Assembly: GCA_050258035.1 (NCBI GenBank)
Contig: JBLMYA010000047.1
Span: 1 to 64,000, forward strand
Direction of reading: 5' to 3'
Length of the DNA: 64,000 bases
DNA from: DATBLE01 sp050258035
GTDB lineage: Bacteria; Actinomycetota; Thermoleophilia; Gaiellales; Gaiellaceae
Shown here: positions 47,989 through 57,346 of the stretch, piece after piece
Numbering within the stretch: the first letter of the stretch is position 1
Layout: every line of letters starts with the position of its first letter
Notes under the pieces: model-generated
The model's database searches: none
What the model was told of the DNA's origin: nothing
What the model saw: the letters and a program-made list of their open reading frames with translations, nothing else
Position numbers and translations under genes: made by a program

Positions 47989-49029
47989 ATGCGGATCGTG
48001 TTCGTCACCCAGCAGGTCGATCCGGGGCACCCGGCCCTGGCGGCGACGGTGCCGATGCTGCGCGCGCTCGCCGAGCGGGTCGACGAGGTGGTGGTGCTCG
48101 CCGACCGTGCGCTCCCGGGCGTGCTGCCCGACAACTGCAGGGTCAGGCCGTTCGCGGCGCGGTCGCGGGCCGGACGGGGTCTGCGGTTCGAGGCGGCGCT
48201 GGCGGCCGAGCTCGTGCACCGTCCGAAGCCGGCCGCGCTGGTCGCCCACATGTGTCCGATCTACGCCGTTCTGGCAGCGCCGCTCGCGCGGCCGCTCGGC
48301 GTGAAGATCCTGCTCTGGTACACGCACTGGAGCGTCTCCCGCACGCTGCGCGCGGCCGAGCGCGTCTCGAACCTCGTGCTCAGCGTCGACCGGCGGACGT
48401 TCCCCCTCGACTCGCAGAAGGTGCGGGCGATCGGGCACGGGATCGACCTGTCGGAGTTCCCCTGTGCGGACGGCGCCCCCCAGCACACGGACCTCCGTGC
48501 GCTCGCGCTCGGCCGGTACTCGCAGGCGAAAGGGCTCGACGTCGTCGTGCAGGCGGTGCGGCTCGCTCTCGACGGCGGCCTCGACCTGCGGCTGGAGGTG
48601 TACGGCCCGGCGCTGAACCCCGAGGAGCGGGCGCACCGCGCCGAGCTCGAGCGGCTGGTCGACGAGCTGGACCTGGGCACGCGCGTCAAGCTGGGCCACG
48701 CCGTGCTGCGGAGCGAGGTGCCGGGGCTGCTCGCGCGCACCGACGTGCTCGTGAACAACATGCGCGCAGGTGCGACCGACAAGGTCGTCTACGAGGCGTG
48801 CGCGAGCTGCACGCCGGCGATCGCGTCCAACCCGGCCTTCGACTCCCTCCTGCCGGACGAGCTCCGCTTCGACCGGGAGGACGCCCGCGCTCTTGCCGAC
48901 CGGCTGCTCGCGCTCGGCGCCGAGCCACCCGAGGAGCGCCGGGCCCTCGGCCGCATGCTCCGCGGGCGAGCCGCCGCCTCGCACTCGGTCGAATCCTGGG
49001 CGGACGCGGTCGTCGAGGCGGCAACATGA
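47989..49029 (+). CDS. Family 4-type glycosyltransferase
   Basis: The 346-residue GT-B protein begins MRIVFVTQQVDPGHPALAAT, contains WYTHWSVSRTLRAAERVSNL and the hinge IGHGIDLSEFP, then LALGRYSQAKGLDVVVQAVR and DVLVNNMRAGATDKVVYEAC in place of the common EGFG motif. The latter form occurs in GT4 enzymes of exopolysaccharide loci. The ATG is 2 bp after the preceding stop. Specificity unknown. Confidence 0.83.
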   Translation: MRIVFVTQQVDPGHPALAATVPMLRALAERVDEVVVLADRALPGVLPDNCRVRPFAARSRAGRGLRFEAALAAELVHRPKPAALVAHMCPIYAVLAAPLARPLGVKILLWYTHWSVSRTLRAAERVSNLVLSVDRRTFPLDSQKVRAIGHGIDLSEFPCADGAPQHTDLRALALGRYSQAKGLDVVVQAVRLALDGGLDLRLEVYGPALNPEERAHRAELERLVDELDLGTRVKLGHAVLRSEVPGLLARTDVLVNNMRAGATDKVVYEACASCTPAIASNPAFDSLLPDELRFDREDARALADRLLALGAEPPEERRALGRMLRGRAAASHSVESWADAVVEAAT

Positions 49030-50132
49030 CGTCGGTGAACGGCACCCGCGTCCTCCACCTCCAGAAGGTGGCCGGCATCTCGGGGTCGGAGGCCCACCTG
49101 CTCTCGCTGCTCCCGCGCCTGCGCGAGCGGGGCTGGGACGTGCGGATGCTGATGCTGCACGAGAACGAACCAGGGGCATGGGACTTCGCCCGGGCGCTCG
49201 AGGCGCGGGGCGTGCCGCTCGACGCGATGCCGTTGCGGGCGGACGTCGACCCGTTCGCGTTCCTCCAACTCGGCGGCTACCTCGCCCGCCGCCGGCCGGA
49301 GATCCTGCACACCCACCTCGTCCATGCGGACGCCTACGGGCAGCTGGCGGGCGTGCTCGCGCGCGTCCCGGTCCGTTTCTCGACCAAGCACGGCTTCAAC
49401 GAGTTCCGTGAAGGGACGCTGTTCGCGCTCGGCGACCGGACCGTGGCCAGCCTCGCCCACGTCCACATCGCGATCTCGCGCGGCCTCGCCCGCTACCTCG
49501 CGGAGACGGAGGGGTTCGAGGAGCGGAGCTTCGAGATCGTCCACTACGGGATCACGCCCGACGGCGAGCCCGGCCCGTACACGGGCGCCTCGCCGCGGCT
49601 CCTCTGCGTCGGGCGCCTGATCCCGATCAAGGGTCACATCGTGCTGCTGCGCGCGTTCGCCGCCGCGAGGCGGGAGCTCCCCGACCTGGAGCTCGACATC
49701 GCCGGCCGCGGACCGCTCGAGCCGGCTCTGCGCGCGCTCGCCCGCGAGCTCGGGGTCGCCCACGCGGTTCGCTTCCTCGGCTACGTCGCTCCGATCCAGG
49801 GTGCGATCGAACAGTCGGCGATCGTCGTGGTGCCGTCGATGGGCGAGGGATTCGGCATGGTCGCCCTCGAGGCGATGGAGCGCGCCCGGCCGGTGATCGC
49901 GGCCGAGATCGGCGGGCTCGGCGAGCTCGTCCGCGACGGGGAGACGGGCCTGCTCGTCGCTCCCGGCGAGGCCGAGCCCCTCCGCGAGGCGATCGTCCGG
50001 CTCGCCGGGAATCTCGAGCAGGCGGCCCGGATGGGGAGGGCGGGCCGCGACCGTGCGCTCGGCGAGTTCCTCGAGGAGCGCTGCGTCGACCGGACCGAGA
50101 TCCTCTACCGCTCGGCGCTGAGCGAAGCGTAG
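49026..50132 (+). CDS. Family 4 glycosyltransferase
   Basis: The 368-residue GT-B enzyme has HLQKVAGISGSEAHLLSLLP, ILHTHLVHADAYGQLAGVLA, LLCVGRLIPIKGHIVLLRAF, and the donor motif VVPSMGEGFGMVALEAMERA. It closely resembles the convergent gene to the right, which has the same HTHLVHGDVYG and GGSERHLLTLLP blocks, so the two are probably duplicates now in opposite orientation. Its start overlaps the previous stop (ATGA), and its last 28 bp overlap the 3' end of that convergent gene. Confidence 0.87.
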   Translation: MTSVNGTRVLHLQKVAGISGSEAHLLSLLPRLRERGWDVRMLMLHENEPGAWDFARALEARGVPLDAMPLRADVDPFAFLQLGGYLARRRPEILHTHLVHADAYGQLAGVLARVPVRFSTKHGFNEFREGTLFALGDRTVASLAHVHIAISRGLARYLAETEGFEERSFEIVHYGITPDGEPGPYTGASPRLLCVGRLIPIKGHIVLLRAFAAARRELPDLELDIAGRGPLEPALRALARELGVAHAVRFLGYVAPIQGAIEQSAIVVVPSMGEGFGMVALEAMERARPVIAAEIGGLGELVRDGETGLLVAPGEAEPLREAIVRLAGNLEQAARMGRAGRDRALGEFLEERCVDRTEILYRSALSEA

Positions 50133-51166
50133 ACCGCCGCCGTCCGGTCGGTCATCCTCGCGACCGAGAACTCGCTCTTCGCCCGGGCCAGGCCCGCCTC
50201 GCCCATCGCCGCGGCGCGGGTCGGGTCGCCGAGCAGGGCGAGGACCGCGCCCGCCAGCGCCTCCTCGTCGTCCGGCGGGACGAGCAGGCCCGTCTCTCCG
50301 TCGGAGACGATCTCGGGTGCGGCGCTCACCCGGGTCGCCACCACGGGCTTCGCCGACAGCATTGCCTCGAGGAGCGCGAGCCCGAACCCTTCCCACCGCG
50401 CCGGATGGACGAGCAGCTCGGCACGCCGGTACCACGGCGCCACGTCACCGACCCGCCCCGGCAGGATCACGCCGTCGCCGGCCAGCCGCGGCCGCTCGGC
50501 CCCTTCGCCGAGCACGACCAGCACTGCCCTGGGCTCGACCGCCCGCACCCGGGCGAGCGCGCGCACCGCGACGTCGATTCCCTTCTGCGGCGCGAGCCGC
50601 GCGACGCAGAGCAGTATCCGGGCGTCCTGCGGGAGCTCGACCGGCGGGGTCTCGCCCCACGGTGCGGGCAGCCCGTCGAGCCCGTAGTGGACGACCTCGA
50701 CCTTCTGCGGAGGCAGCCCGACCTCGTCGATGCAGAACCGCCGCAGCGCGTTCGTGATCGCGATCACGCGCCGGGCGCGCCGCGTGAGCAGCCGCTCCGC
50801 GAACCGGAAGGGCCCGCGCCGGAACGGGTCGTCGTTGTGCTTGGTCGAGACCACCGGGATCCCTCCTGCGCCGAGCGCCCCGTAGACGTCGCCGTGCACG
50901 AGATGCGTGTGGACCACGTCGGCCCGCAGGCGGGCCAGCTCGCGGCGGACCCGCCGGAGCAACTCGGGGTCGACGTCACGCGGGCACGGCAGCCGCGCGG
51001 TCTCGACGCCCAGCTCGCGGTAGAAGGGCTCGGGCTCGCCGTCCGGATCGTCCAGCCCCAGGAACACCGGCTCGACCCCCGCGGCCGCCAGCGCCGGCAG
51101 CAAGGTCAGCAGGTGCCGCTCCGAGCCGCCGATTCCGCGAATGCGGTGGACGTGCACGACCCTCAC
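50105..51166 (-). CDS. Family 4 glycosyltransferase
   Basis: The 353-residue GT-B enzyme has HVHRIRGIGGSERHLLTLLP, VVHTHLVHGDVYGALGAGGI, STKHNDDPFRRGPF, LLCVARLAPQKGIDVAVRAL and the donor motif VHPARWEGFGLALLEAMLSA. It is the likely paralogue of the convergent gene. The GTG start overlaps the stop of the upstream mannosyltransferase-like gene (GTGA), so the three minus-strand genes from the AsnB-like gene onward form one operon. Confidence 0.87.
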   Translation of the reverse strand: MRVVHVHRIRGIGGSERHLLTLLPALAAAGVEPVFLGLDDPDGEPEPFYRELGVETARLPCPRDVDPELLRRVRRELARLRADVVHTHLVHGDVYGALGAGGIPVVSTKHNDDPFRRGPFRFAERLLTRRARRVIAITNALRRFCIDEVGLPPQKVEVVHYGLDGLPAPWGETPPVELPQDARILLCVARLAPQKGIDVAVRALARVRAVEPRAVLVVLGEGAERPRLAGDGVILPGRVGDVAPWYRRAELLVHPARWEGFGLALLEAMLSAKPVVATRVSAAPEIVSDGETGLLVPPDDEEALAGAVLALLGDPTRAAAMGEAGLARAKSEFSVARMTDRTAAVYASLSAER

Positions 51167-52482
51167 GGCTCGGGCCGCCTTCGTCTGACCCGGTCGAGCC
51201 CCCACCAGGCGGCCGCCGCCACCGCCAGCGCGATCAGGAAGTCCCACGGCACCCGGTAGCGCGTCGCTCCGGCGAACCCGATCGCGACGAGCGTCTGATA
51301 GGCGAGGAGGGCCACCCCGAGCAGGGCGAGCCGACCCGGCAACAGCCACACGCCGAGAAGGCCGAGCAGGAACAGCGGGACCGAGTACGCAGGCTGCGCC
51401 CAGCTGCGGAGCTTGTCGACCGTACCGCCCGACTCGGCACGACCCTCGGTCCGGATCGCCTGCGGGTCCCAGAGCATCTCCGTGGCCTGCCCGGCGAGCT
51501 TCGCCTTCTCGCCGGGGTGGTTCCGCCAGAACTCGAAGACGAGATGCCGGTAGACCCGCATGCGCGCGCACTCGTCCACCGGCAGCACCTTGCCGTAGAC
51601 CTTGTAGTAGGCACCCGCGAACTCGGGGGTCGGCGGCTCGTTCGGAAGCGGCGGCACGTCGTCGATCCACTTCCCCTGTGCGAGCGTCCCGTAGGTGTTC
51701 GGGTTGTTCGCCTTCCAGAGCGCGCGCGTGTCGGTGGTCACGGTGAAACAGCCGACCTGGACGCGGTTGCGCACCATCCAGGGGAGGAGCGTGAGGACGC
51801 AGCCCGCGAGGACGACGCCGACGACAGCCCACGTACGCCGCTCCCGGCCGACGAGGAAGGCGCAGCACAGGATCGGCAGGAAGAGCAGCCGCGTGTTCCC
51901 GAGGATCGCGAGCCCGAGGGCGAGTCCCAGCACGGCGGCCAGCCACAGCGACCGGCGCGCGGCGAGGATCATCACGAGCAGTACGACCGCGACGGCGAGG
52001 AACTGGTCGAGGATCTCGCGGTTCTCGTGGACGTCGTGCCAGACCAGGTACGGGTTCAGGGTCGCAACCACCGCGGCGACCAGGCCGACGCGCTGCGACA
52101 CGAAGCGCCGCCCGAGCTCGTAGACGAGCAGGGCGGTCCCGACGGCGACGGCGATCTGGATCAGCCCGACCGCCCACCACGACCGTCCGAAAATCCAGTA
52201 GATCGGGATCAGGAACCACGCGTACAGCGGCTGCGTCCACGCGGTCGGGTGACCGGGTATGAAGCCGAACGTCCCGGTCTTGACGAAGGTCTGCGCGATG
52301 TCGTCGCTCTTCTCGGTGAACGCGGTCAGGATGTCCCGGCGCTCGACGAGCAGCACGACCAGCCGTGGCAGCGCCGCGGCGGCGACGACGATCGCCCACC
52401 GGGGAAACGGCCGGTTTCCCCCGTGCACCCCCTTTCGAGCTCCGCCGCTGGCTTCGCCACCGGCGTTCGCGATCGCGTTCAC
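51163..52482 (-). CDS. Membrane glycosyltransferase of the GT-C/PMT-ArnT (GT39-like) type
   Basis: The 439-residue protein has about ten spans. After the first span comes DILTAFTEKSDDIAQTFVKT with acidic residues in the first external loop, as expected for enzymes that use polyprenyl-phosphate sugars. HPTAWTQPLYAWFLIPIYWI and NPYLVWHDVHENREILDQFL are typical of the family. It would add a sugar to the polymer or to a protein outside the membrane. GTG was chosen because a longer frame would overlap the asparagine-synthetase-like gene by about 60 bp. Confidence 0.82.
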   Translation of the reverse strand: MNAIANAGGEASGGARKGVHGGNRPFPRWAIVVAAAALPRLVVLLVERRDILTAFTEKSDDIAQTFVKTGTFGFIPGHPTAWTQPLYAWFLIPIYWIFGRSWWAVGLIQIAVAVGTALLVYELGRRFVSQRVGLVAAVVATLNPYLVWHDVHENREILDQFLAVAVVLLVMILAARRSLWLAAVLGLALGLAILGNTRLLFLPILCCAFLVGRERRTWAVVGVVLAGCVLTLLPWMVRNRVQVGCFTVTTDTRALWKANNPNTYGTLAQGKWIDDVPPLPNEPPTPEFAGAYYKVYGKVLPVDECARMRVYRHLVFEFWRNHPGEKAKLAGQATEMLWDPQAIRTEGRAESGGTVDKLRSWAQPAYSVPLFLLGLLGVWLLPGRLALLGVALLAYQTLVAIGFAGATRYRVPWDFLIALAVAAAAWWGLDRVRRRRPEP

Positions 52483-52507
52483 AGCGTGCCGTCCCGTGCC
52501 GCGACCG

Positions 52508-54385
52508 TCACGCCGGTCGCGGCGTCGAGGGGCTGTCGTCCGGAATGGAGTCGGCGGCGTCGACATACTCTCGCTGCCAGAGCTCGAGCATCAGCAGGCA
52601 CCAGAGCCGGTGGGCGTGGTCGGCGCGGCCGGAGGCATGGTCGTCCAGCAGCCGCGCGACGACCCGGGGCCGCAGCTGTCCGCGCGCACGCGCTGTCTCG
52701 TCGAGCAGGAGGTCGCGTGCGAGCGGACGCAGCTCGCCGCGGAACCACCGGGCGATCGGGACGCCGAAGCCCGTCTTTCCGCGGCGGGCGACCTCTGCCG
52801 GAAGTGCGTCAGCGTAGGCGCGACGCAGCGCCACCTTGCCGCGGCGCCCCCCGAGCTTCAGCGACGCCGGGAGCGACACGCCGAGCTCGAGCACGGCATG
52901 GTCGAGCAGCGGCGACCGGAGCTCGAGCGAGTGGGCCATCGAGGCGATGTCCGCCTTCAGCAGGAGGTCGCCGGGCAGGTACGTGCGCACGTCGAGCCGC
53001 TGGAGGCCGGAAATTCCGTCCTCGGCCGGCCCGAGCAGCTCCCGCGCGGGTGCCGGACGGGCGACGAAGGCCGGCTCCCACAGCTCCTCGCGCAGCCCGG
53101 CGGGGAAGACCTCCATGAGCCGCCCGTAGCGGGCCGGCGCCGGCAGCGCGCCGAGCTCGAGCAGCCGCCCGGCCCGGTTCGCGCGCGAGCGTGGCTCGCG
53201 CCTCCCCGCCCAACGGAGCAGACGCGCCGCCGATCCGACCCCCGGAACGGCGATGCGCTCCGCGAGCCCGACGGCGGCATACCGCTCGTACCCGGCGAAG
53301 GCCTCGTCGCCCCCGTCGCCCGCAAGCGCGACGGTCACCCGCTGCCGCGCCAGCTCGGAGACCACGAACTCCGGCAACGCCGCCTCGTCCCCGAGCGGCT
53401 CGTCGAACGCCTGCGCCAGCCGGGGGAGGAGCTCGGTCACGTCCGGCTCGACGACGACCTCCTCGTGCTCGGTTCCGTACCGCTCGGCCACCGCCCGCGC
53501 GTGGCTGCGCTCGTCGTAGCGCTCGTCGCCGAACCCGACCGTGAAGGTGCGCACCCGCCCGCCTGCGCGCGCCATCTCCGCGACGACGATGCTCGAGTCG
53601 ATGCCGCCGGAGAGGAGCGCGCCGAGCGGGACGTCGGCGACGAGCCGCCGGCGCACCGCCCTTCCGACCGTCTCCCGGACCCGCTCGAGCCACTCCGCCT
53701 CTCCCACGGGCTCCTCCTCCTGCGGCGACAACGACCAGTACCGCTCGATCCGGACCGAGCCGCCCTCGGCGACGAGCACGTGACCGGGCGGGAGCTTCTC
53801 CACGCCGCGCAGCGCCGTCCCCGACGGCACGTACTGGAGTGCCAGGTAGGCGTCGAGCGCCTCCGGGTCGACCTCCCGGCGTGCGTCCGGCAGGCGCAGC
53901 AGCGCCTTCAGCTCGGAGGCGAACGCGAGCGTCCCGTCGGGAAGCTGCCTCCAGAGCAGGGGCTTCTTGCCCACGCGGTCGCGGGCGAGCACGAGCCGTT
54001 CCCGGCCCGAGTCCCAGAGCGCGATGGCGAACATCCCCTCCAGGCGCGAGACGAACCCCGGGCCGGACTCCTCGTACAGGTGCGGGATCACCGGGGTGTC
54101 GCCGGAGCCGCGCACGTCGTGGGCGGCGAGCTCGGCCCGCAGCTCGCGGAAGTTGTAGAGCTCGCCGTTGAAGACGGCGGTGACGTCTCCGGCCTCGTTT
54201 CCGACCGGCTGGCTGCCGGTGGCGAGGTCGATCACCCGCAACCGGCGGTGGCCGAGCACGCAGCGACCGAACGCGTCGACCGAGCCCTCGTCGGGTCCGC
54301 GGTGGACGAGGGCGTCGTTCATCCGCTCGACGAGCGCCGGGTCGGGCCGGCCGGCCGGGGCGAGCAACCCGCAGATCCCGCACAT
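52508..54385 (-). CDS. asnB: Asparagine synthase (glutamine-hydrolysing) family amidotransferase
   Basis: The 625-residue protein has the N-terminal class II glutaminase with nucleophile Cys2 (MCGICGLLAP), ALVHRGPDEGSVD, and AVFNGELYNFRELRAEL. From about residue 235 a synthetase domain follows, with the pyrophosphate loop LLSGGIDSSIVVAEMAR and GDGGDEAFAGYERY. All key motifs are intact. It would hydrolyse glutamine and form an amide via AMP. AsnB homologues inside polysaccharide loci often amidate sugar acids or the amino acids on them rather than make free asparagine, so the symbol is provisional. Confidence 0.88.
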   Translation of the reverse strand: MCGICGLLAPAGRPDPALVERMNDALVHRGPDEGSVDAFGRCVLGHRRLRVIDLATGSQPVGNEAGDVTAVFNGELYNFRELRAELAAHDVRGSGDTPVIPHLYEESGPGFVSRLEGMFAIALWDSGRERLVLARDRVGKKPLLWRQLPDGTLAFASELKALLRLPDARREVDPEALDAYLALQYVPSGTALRGVEKLPPGHVLVAEGGSVRIERYWSLSPQEEEPVGEAEWLERVRETVGRAVRRRLVADVPLGALLSGGIDSSIVVAEMARAGGRVRTFTVGFGDERYDERSHARAVAERYGTEHEEVVVEPDVTELLPRLAQAFDEPLGDEAALPEFVVSELARQRVTVALAGDGGDEAFAGYERYAAVGLAERIAVPGVGSAARLLRWAGRREPRSRANRAGRLLELGALPAPARYGRLMEVFPAGLREELWEPAFVARPAPARELLGPAEDGISGLQRLDVRTYLPGDLLLKADIASMAHSLELRSPLLDHAVLELGVSLPASLKLGGRRGKVALRRAYADALPAEVARRGKTGFGVPIARWFRGELRPLARDLLLDETARARGQLRPRVVARLLDDHASGRADHAHRLWCLLMLELWQREYVDAADSIPDDSPSTPRPA

Positions 54386-54415
54386 CGAGCGCCCAGCCTA
54401 GGCGATCATGGCGAC

Positions 54416-55165
54416 GTGGCCGAGTCCCGTGCGGTCGTGTCCTGCCACGTCGAGCAGCCGCTCGAAGACGCCGTATGGATCGCGCTCTCGGATCTCCAGG
54501 CGCGCCGGCCGGGCGGGTTCGAGATCGCGGCGCTGATGCGGCCGCCGGACGCGGCCGCGGACGAGAGCGAGTCGCTGTGGCTGGCGCGGGCGCGGATCCT
54601 CGCCGCGCGTGGTCCGTTCGGCCTGCACACCCACTGGGGCGGAGCGGAGCAGGCTCGGCCCACGGGCGGCGAGCCGGCCGCCCTCGTGCGCGAGCAGGTC
54701 GCGTGGCTGGACGAGCGGGGCCTGCGGCCGCGGCTGTTCGCCGGCGGGGGCTGGTACATGGACGAGGGGGTCGCGCTCGCGCTCGCGGAGCTCGGCGTCG
54801 CCGACTGCACGGCGACCGCGTTCCGGCCGCCGTACCTCGAACCGGGAGCCGAGCGCGTCGCGCTGGCCGAGCCTGCGAGGCTCTGGTTCGGCAGCGAGAT
54901 CGAGAGTGATAGTGATTCTCACTCCCGGGCACTGCTCGAGCTACCGGCCACTCACTCGCTCGGAATGGCCGCCCGCGCTGCCCTTGGCCGTCTCCCGGCC
55001 TACGTCCACGTCTACTTCCACGACACAGACCTGCTCGACGGCGGCCGCCGCCGGTCGCTGGAGTGGGCGCTGCGGGTGATCGGCCGCCGCCGCCGCCCCG
55101 ACCGCCTCGACCGTCTCCGGGCCGACGCCGACGTGGAATTCAGCGCGGCGGCTTCCGCGCCCTGA
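54416..55165 (+). CDS. Polysaccharide deacetylase-like protein
   Basis: The 249-residue protein has SCHVEQPLEDAVWIALSDLQ, GLHTHWGGAEQARP with a His pair, LVREQVAWLDERGLRPRLFA then GGGWYMDEGV, and HVYFHDTDLLDGGRRRSLEW. The order fits a NodB-like (beta/alpha) barrel missing the classic TFDDG motif, so activity is uncertain. Residues IESDSDSHSR are written with GAT, AGT and TCT codons, far more AT-rich than the rest of this GC-saturated gene, and may be a small insertion. It diverges from the AsnB-like gene; its 3' end overlaps the methyltransferase gene by 26 bp. Confidence 0.65.
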   Translation: MAESRAVVSCHVEQPLEDAVWIALSDLQARRPGGFEIAALMRPPDAAADESESLWLARARILAARGPFGLHTHWGGAEQARPTGGEPAALVREQVAWLDERGLRPRLFAGGGWYMDEGVALALAELGVADCTATAFRPPYLEPGAERVALAEPARLWFGSEIESDSDSHSRALLELPATHSLGMAARAALGRLPAYVHVYFHDTDLLDGGRRRSLEWALRVIGRRRRPDRLDRLRADADVEFSAAASAP

Positions 55166-55769
55166 AGCAGATGTCGTTGGCGAACAGGCGCGGATGGAGC
55201 GGCGTGAGCCGCCCGGCGACGAACCGGAGCTGTACCTGGTCGAAGTGGGCGAGCAGCCGGCGGAGGTCATCGGGCGAGAAGAGGTGGAGATGCGTGGGAT
55301 CCGGCTCGGGCGGTCGGCCGAACAGGAACGCAAGCCGCCCCTTCAGACGGTAGGCGTTCGGCACCGAGCCGACGAGGCGGCCGCCGGGGCGAAGCACGCG
55401 CCACGCGTCGGCGACGGTGCGCCCGGGGAGCGGGAGGTGCTCGAGCAACTCGCCGAGGACGACGACGTCGAAGCTCTCCTCGTCGAACGGGAGCACCTCC
55501 GCGGCATCGGCCCAGACCGTCTCGATCCCGAGCGAGCGTGCCTCCTGGAGCGCCTCGCGGTCGACGTCGACGCCGACCAGGGTGTTTCCGTCCAGGTACC
55601 AGCGCGTGAGCGCGCCGAAGCGACAGCCGATGTCGAGCACCCGCCCGCCCGTGCCGACCCACTCGCGAAAAAGCGGGCTTCGCTCCGGCCCGCAGTAGAC
55701 GAATTCCCTCGGCCGCCGCGCCTCGTGATGTGCCCGGTAGACGGCTTCCAGCTGCTCCAGCCCGTCCAT
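55140..55769 (-). CDS. Class I SAM-dependent methyltransferase
   Basis: The 209-residue protein carries the SAM motif GRVLDIGCRFGALTRWYLD, the acidic motif II VGVDVDREALQEAR, DAAEVLPFDEESFDVVVLGE and LRPGGRLVGSVPNAYRLKG. It probably methylates a sugar or lipid carrier of this locus; the substrate is unknown. The second in-frame ATG was chosen, since it lies at the start of homology (MDGLEQLEAVYRAHHEARRP). Confidence 0.83.
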   Translation of the reverse strand: MDGLEQLEAVYRAHHEARRPREFVYCGPERSPLFREWVGTGGRVLDIGCRFGALTRWYLDGNTLVGVDVDREALQEARSLGIETVWADAAEVLPFDEESFDVVVLGELLEHLPLPGRTVADAWRVLRPGGRLVGSVPNAYRLKGRLAFLFGRPPEPDPTHLHLFSPDDLRRLLAHFDQVQLRFVAGRLTPLHPRLFANDICFRARKPPR

Positions 55770-55798
55770 GCACCCGGATTGCCCGAATTCCCCACCGG

Positions 55799-55804
55799 TA
55801 AACT
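55799..55804 (+). promoter_or_regulatory. -10 hexamer TAAACT of the initiating sugar transferase gene
   Basis: TAAACT ends 9 bp before the GTG of the next gene; transcription would begin close to the start codon. The 44-bp gap between the divergent starts must hold both promoters; none is evident for the minus strand. Confidence 0.4.
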
Positions 55805-55813
55805 GATTCGCTC

Positions 55814-57346
55814 GTGGCAACAAAGGAAGCCCGGCCTGCGGATGTCGCGACCGCCCCAGGCGCGAAGGAGCCGAAGGACGCGTCGATTGCGTCAGACATC
55901 AGGCGCAGCCGCCCCTATTTCCTCGCCTCCAGCCCGCTCCGGCACCTGGCCTTCCGGCTCGCGAGCGTGGTCGCGCTCATCGCGATCGACCTCGTGGCGG
56001 TCGGGTTCGCCCTGTACGGCGGCCTCGTGCTGCGGGAGCTCTACTACGGGAACACGCCGATCTACTGGGGGATCATCTGGACCGGCCGGTTCGCGGACTG
56101 GTTCCCGTTCGTCGCCCTCGTCACGATCCTGGTCTTCTGGCAGGCGGGGCTCTACGCCGAGCGCGAGCGGCGGGCCGGCTTCGGACGCGTGGTCTCGTCC
56201 CTGATCGTCGTCGCCCTGCTCGTCCTCGCCTTCGGCCTCGGCACCGGCCACGACTTCAACACCTTCGGCCTGATCCCGACGGCGCTCGTGATCGTGATCG
56301 TGATCGACGGCCTGCTCCGGGCGAGCTACGACACGATCAGCCGCGAGGCCCTGCACACCCTCGGAGTCCGCCGGCGGGTGATCGTCGTCGGCGAGGGCGA
56401 GCACCTCGACCATCTCCTGCGGACGCTCGGGTCCGTGCGCGGCGGCATCGAGTACGACTTCGTCGGCGTGGTCAGCGACGACGCCGACCACCCTCGCGAC
56501 CTGACCCGGCTCGGCCCGGTCGACGACCTGCGCACGGTGCTCGAGGAGCATGCTGCGGACGAGCTGATCGTCACCGACTCGGACTACACCGACCGGCAGC
56601 TGCTCCAGATCGTCGACTGCGCCCACCGGTCGGCGGTGAAGGTGCGGATCGCGCCGAAGACGACCGAGCTGCTCGTGCAGCGCGCGGAGTACGTGCCCGG
56701 CCAGGGCGTGCCCCTGTTCGCGCTCCGGCCGCCGGTGTTCGCCGGCACCGACTGGGCGGTCAAGCGGACGTTCGACCTGCTCGTCAGCTGCTTCGTGATC
56801 GTCGTCGGGCTGCCGCTGTGGCTGGCGATCGCGGCGGCGATCAAGCTCACCTCGCACGGCCCCGTCTTCTACCGCGATCCGCGCAGCGGTCTCGGCGAGC
56901 AGACCTTCGGCATGCTGAAGTTCCGGACGATGGTCGCCGGCGCCGCCGACCGGCAGTCCGAGCTCGAGCAGGAGAACGAAGCCGGCGGCGCGCTCTTCAA
57001 GATCAAGGACGATCCACGGGTCACCCCGGTCGGCAGGGCGCTGCGCCGCCTGTCGATCGACGAGCTTCCGAACCTGATCAACGTGCTGCGCGGGCAGATG
57101 AGCCTCGTCGGCCCGCGGCCGCTCCCCCTCCGCGACCAGGCCCTGCTCGAGGACTGGCACCGCAGGCGCTCGAACGTGCTCCCGGGGATGACCGGCCTCT
57201 GGCAGATCTCCGGCCGTTCCGACCTCTCGTTCGACGATCTCGTCCGGCTCGACTTCTACTACCTCGAGAACTGGTCGATCTGGCTCGACATCTCGATCCT
57301 GGCGAAGACCCTGCCCGCGGTCCTCGCCGGCCGGGGCGCCTACTGA
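55814..57346 (+). CDS. Polyprenyl-phosphate sugar-1-phosphate transferase (WbaP/CpsE type)
   Basis: The 510-residue protein has four N-terminal spans (about 45-170), a Rossmann-like linker domain (RRVIVVGEGEHLDHLLRTLG), a further span, and the C-terminal catalytic domain. That domain includes KRTFDLLVSCFVIVVGLPLW, MLKFRTMV, RLSIDELPNLINVLRGQMSL then VGPRP, and LPGMTGLWQISGRSDLSFDD. This enzyme class moves a sugar-1-phosphate from its nucleotide to undecaprenyl phosphate, the first step of repeat-unit synthesis. It is the likely committing enzyme of the locus. Confidence 0.9.
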   Translation: MATKEARPADVATAPGAKEPKDASIASDIRRSRPYFLASSPLRHLAFRLASVVALIAIDLVAVGFALYGGLVLRELYYGNTPIYWGIIWTGRFADWFPFVALVTILVFWQAGLYAERERRAGFGRVVSSLIVVALLVLAFGLGTGHDFNTFGLIPTALVIVIVIDGLLRASYDTISREALHTLGVRRRVIVVGEGEHLDHLLRTLGSVRGGIEYDFVGVVSDDADHPRDLTRLGPVDDLRTVLEEHAADELIVTDSDYTDRQLLQIVDCAHRSAVKVRIAPKTTELLVQRAEYVPGQGVPLFALRPPVFAGTDWAVKRTFDLLVSCFVIVVGLPLWLAIAAAIKLTSHGPVFYRDPRSGLGEQTFGMLKFRTMVAGAADRQSELEQENEAGGALFKIKDDPRVTPVGRALRRLSIDELPNLINVLRGQMSLVGPRPLPLRDQALLEDWHRRRSNVLPGMTGLWQISGRSDLSFDDLVRLDFYYLENWSIWLDISILAKTLPAVLAGRGAY

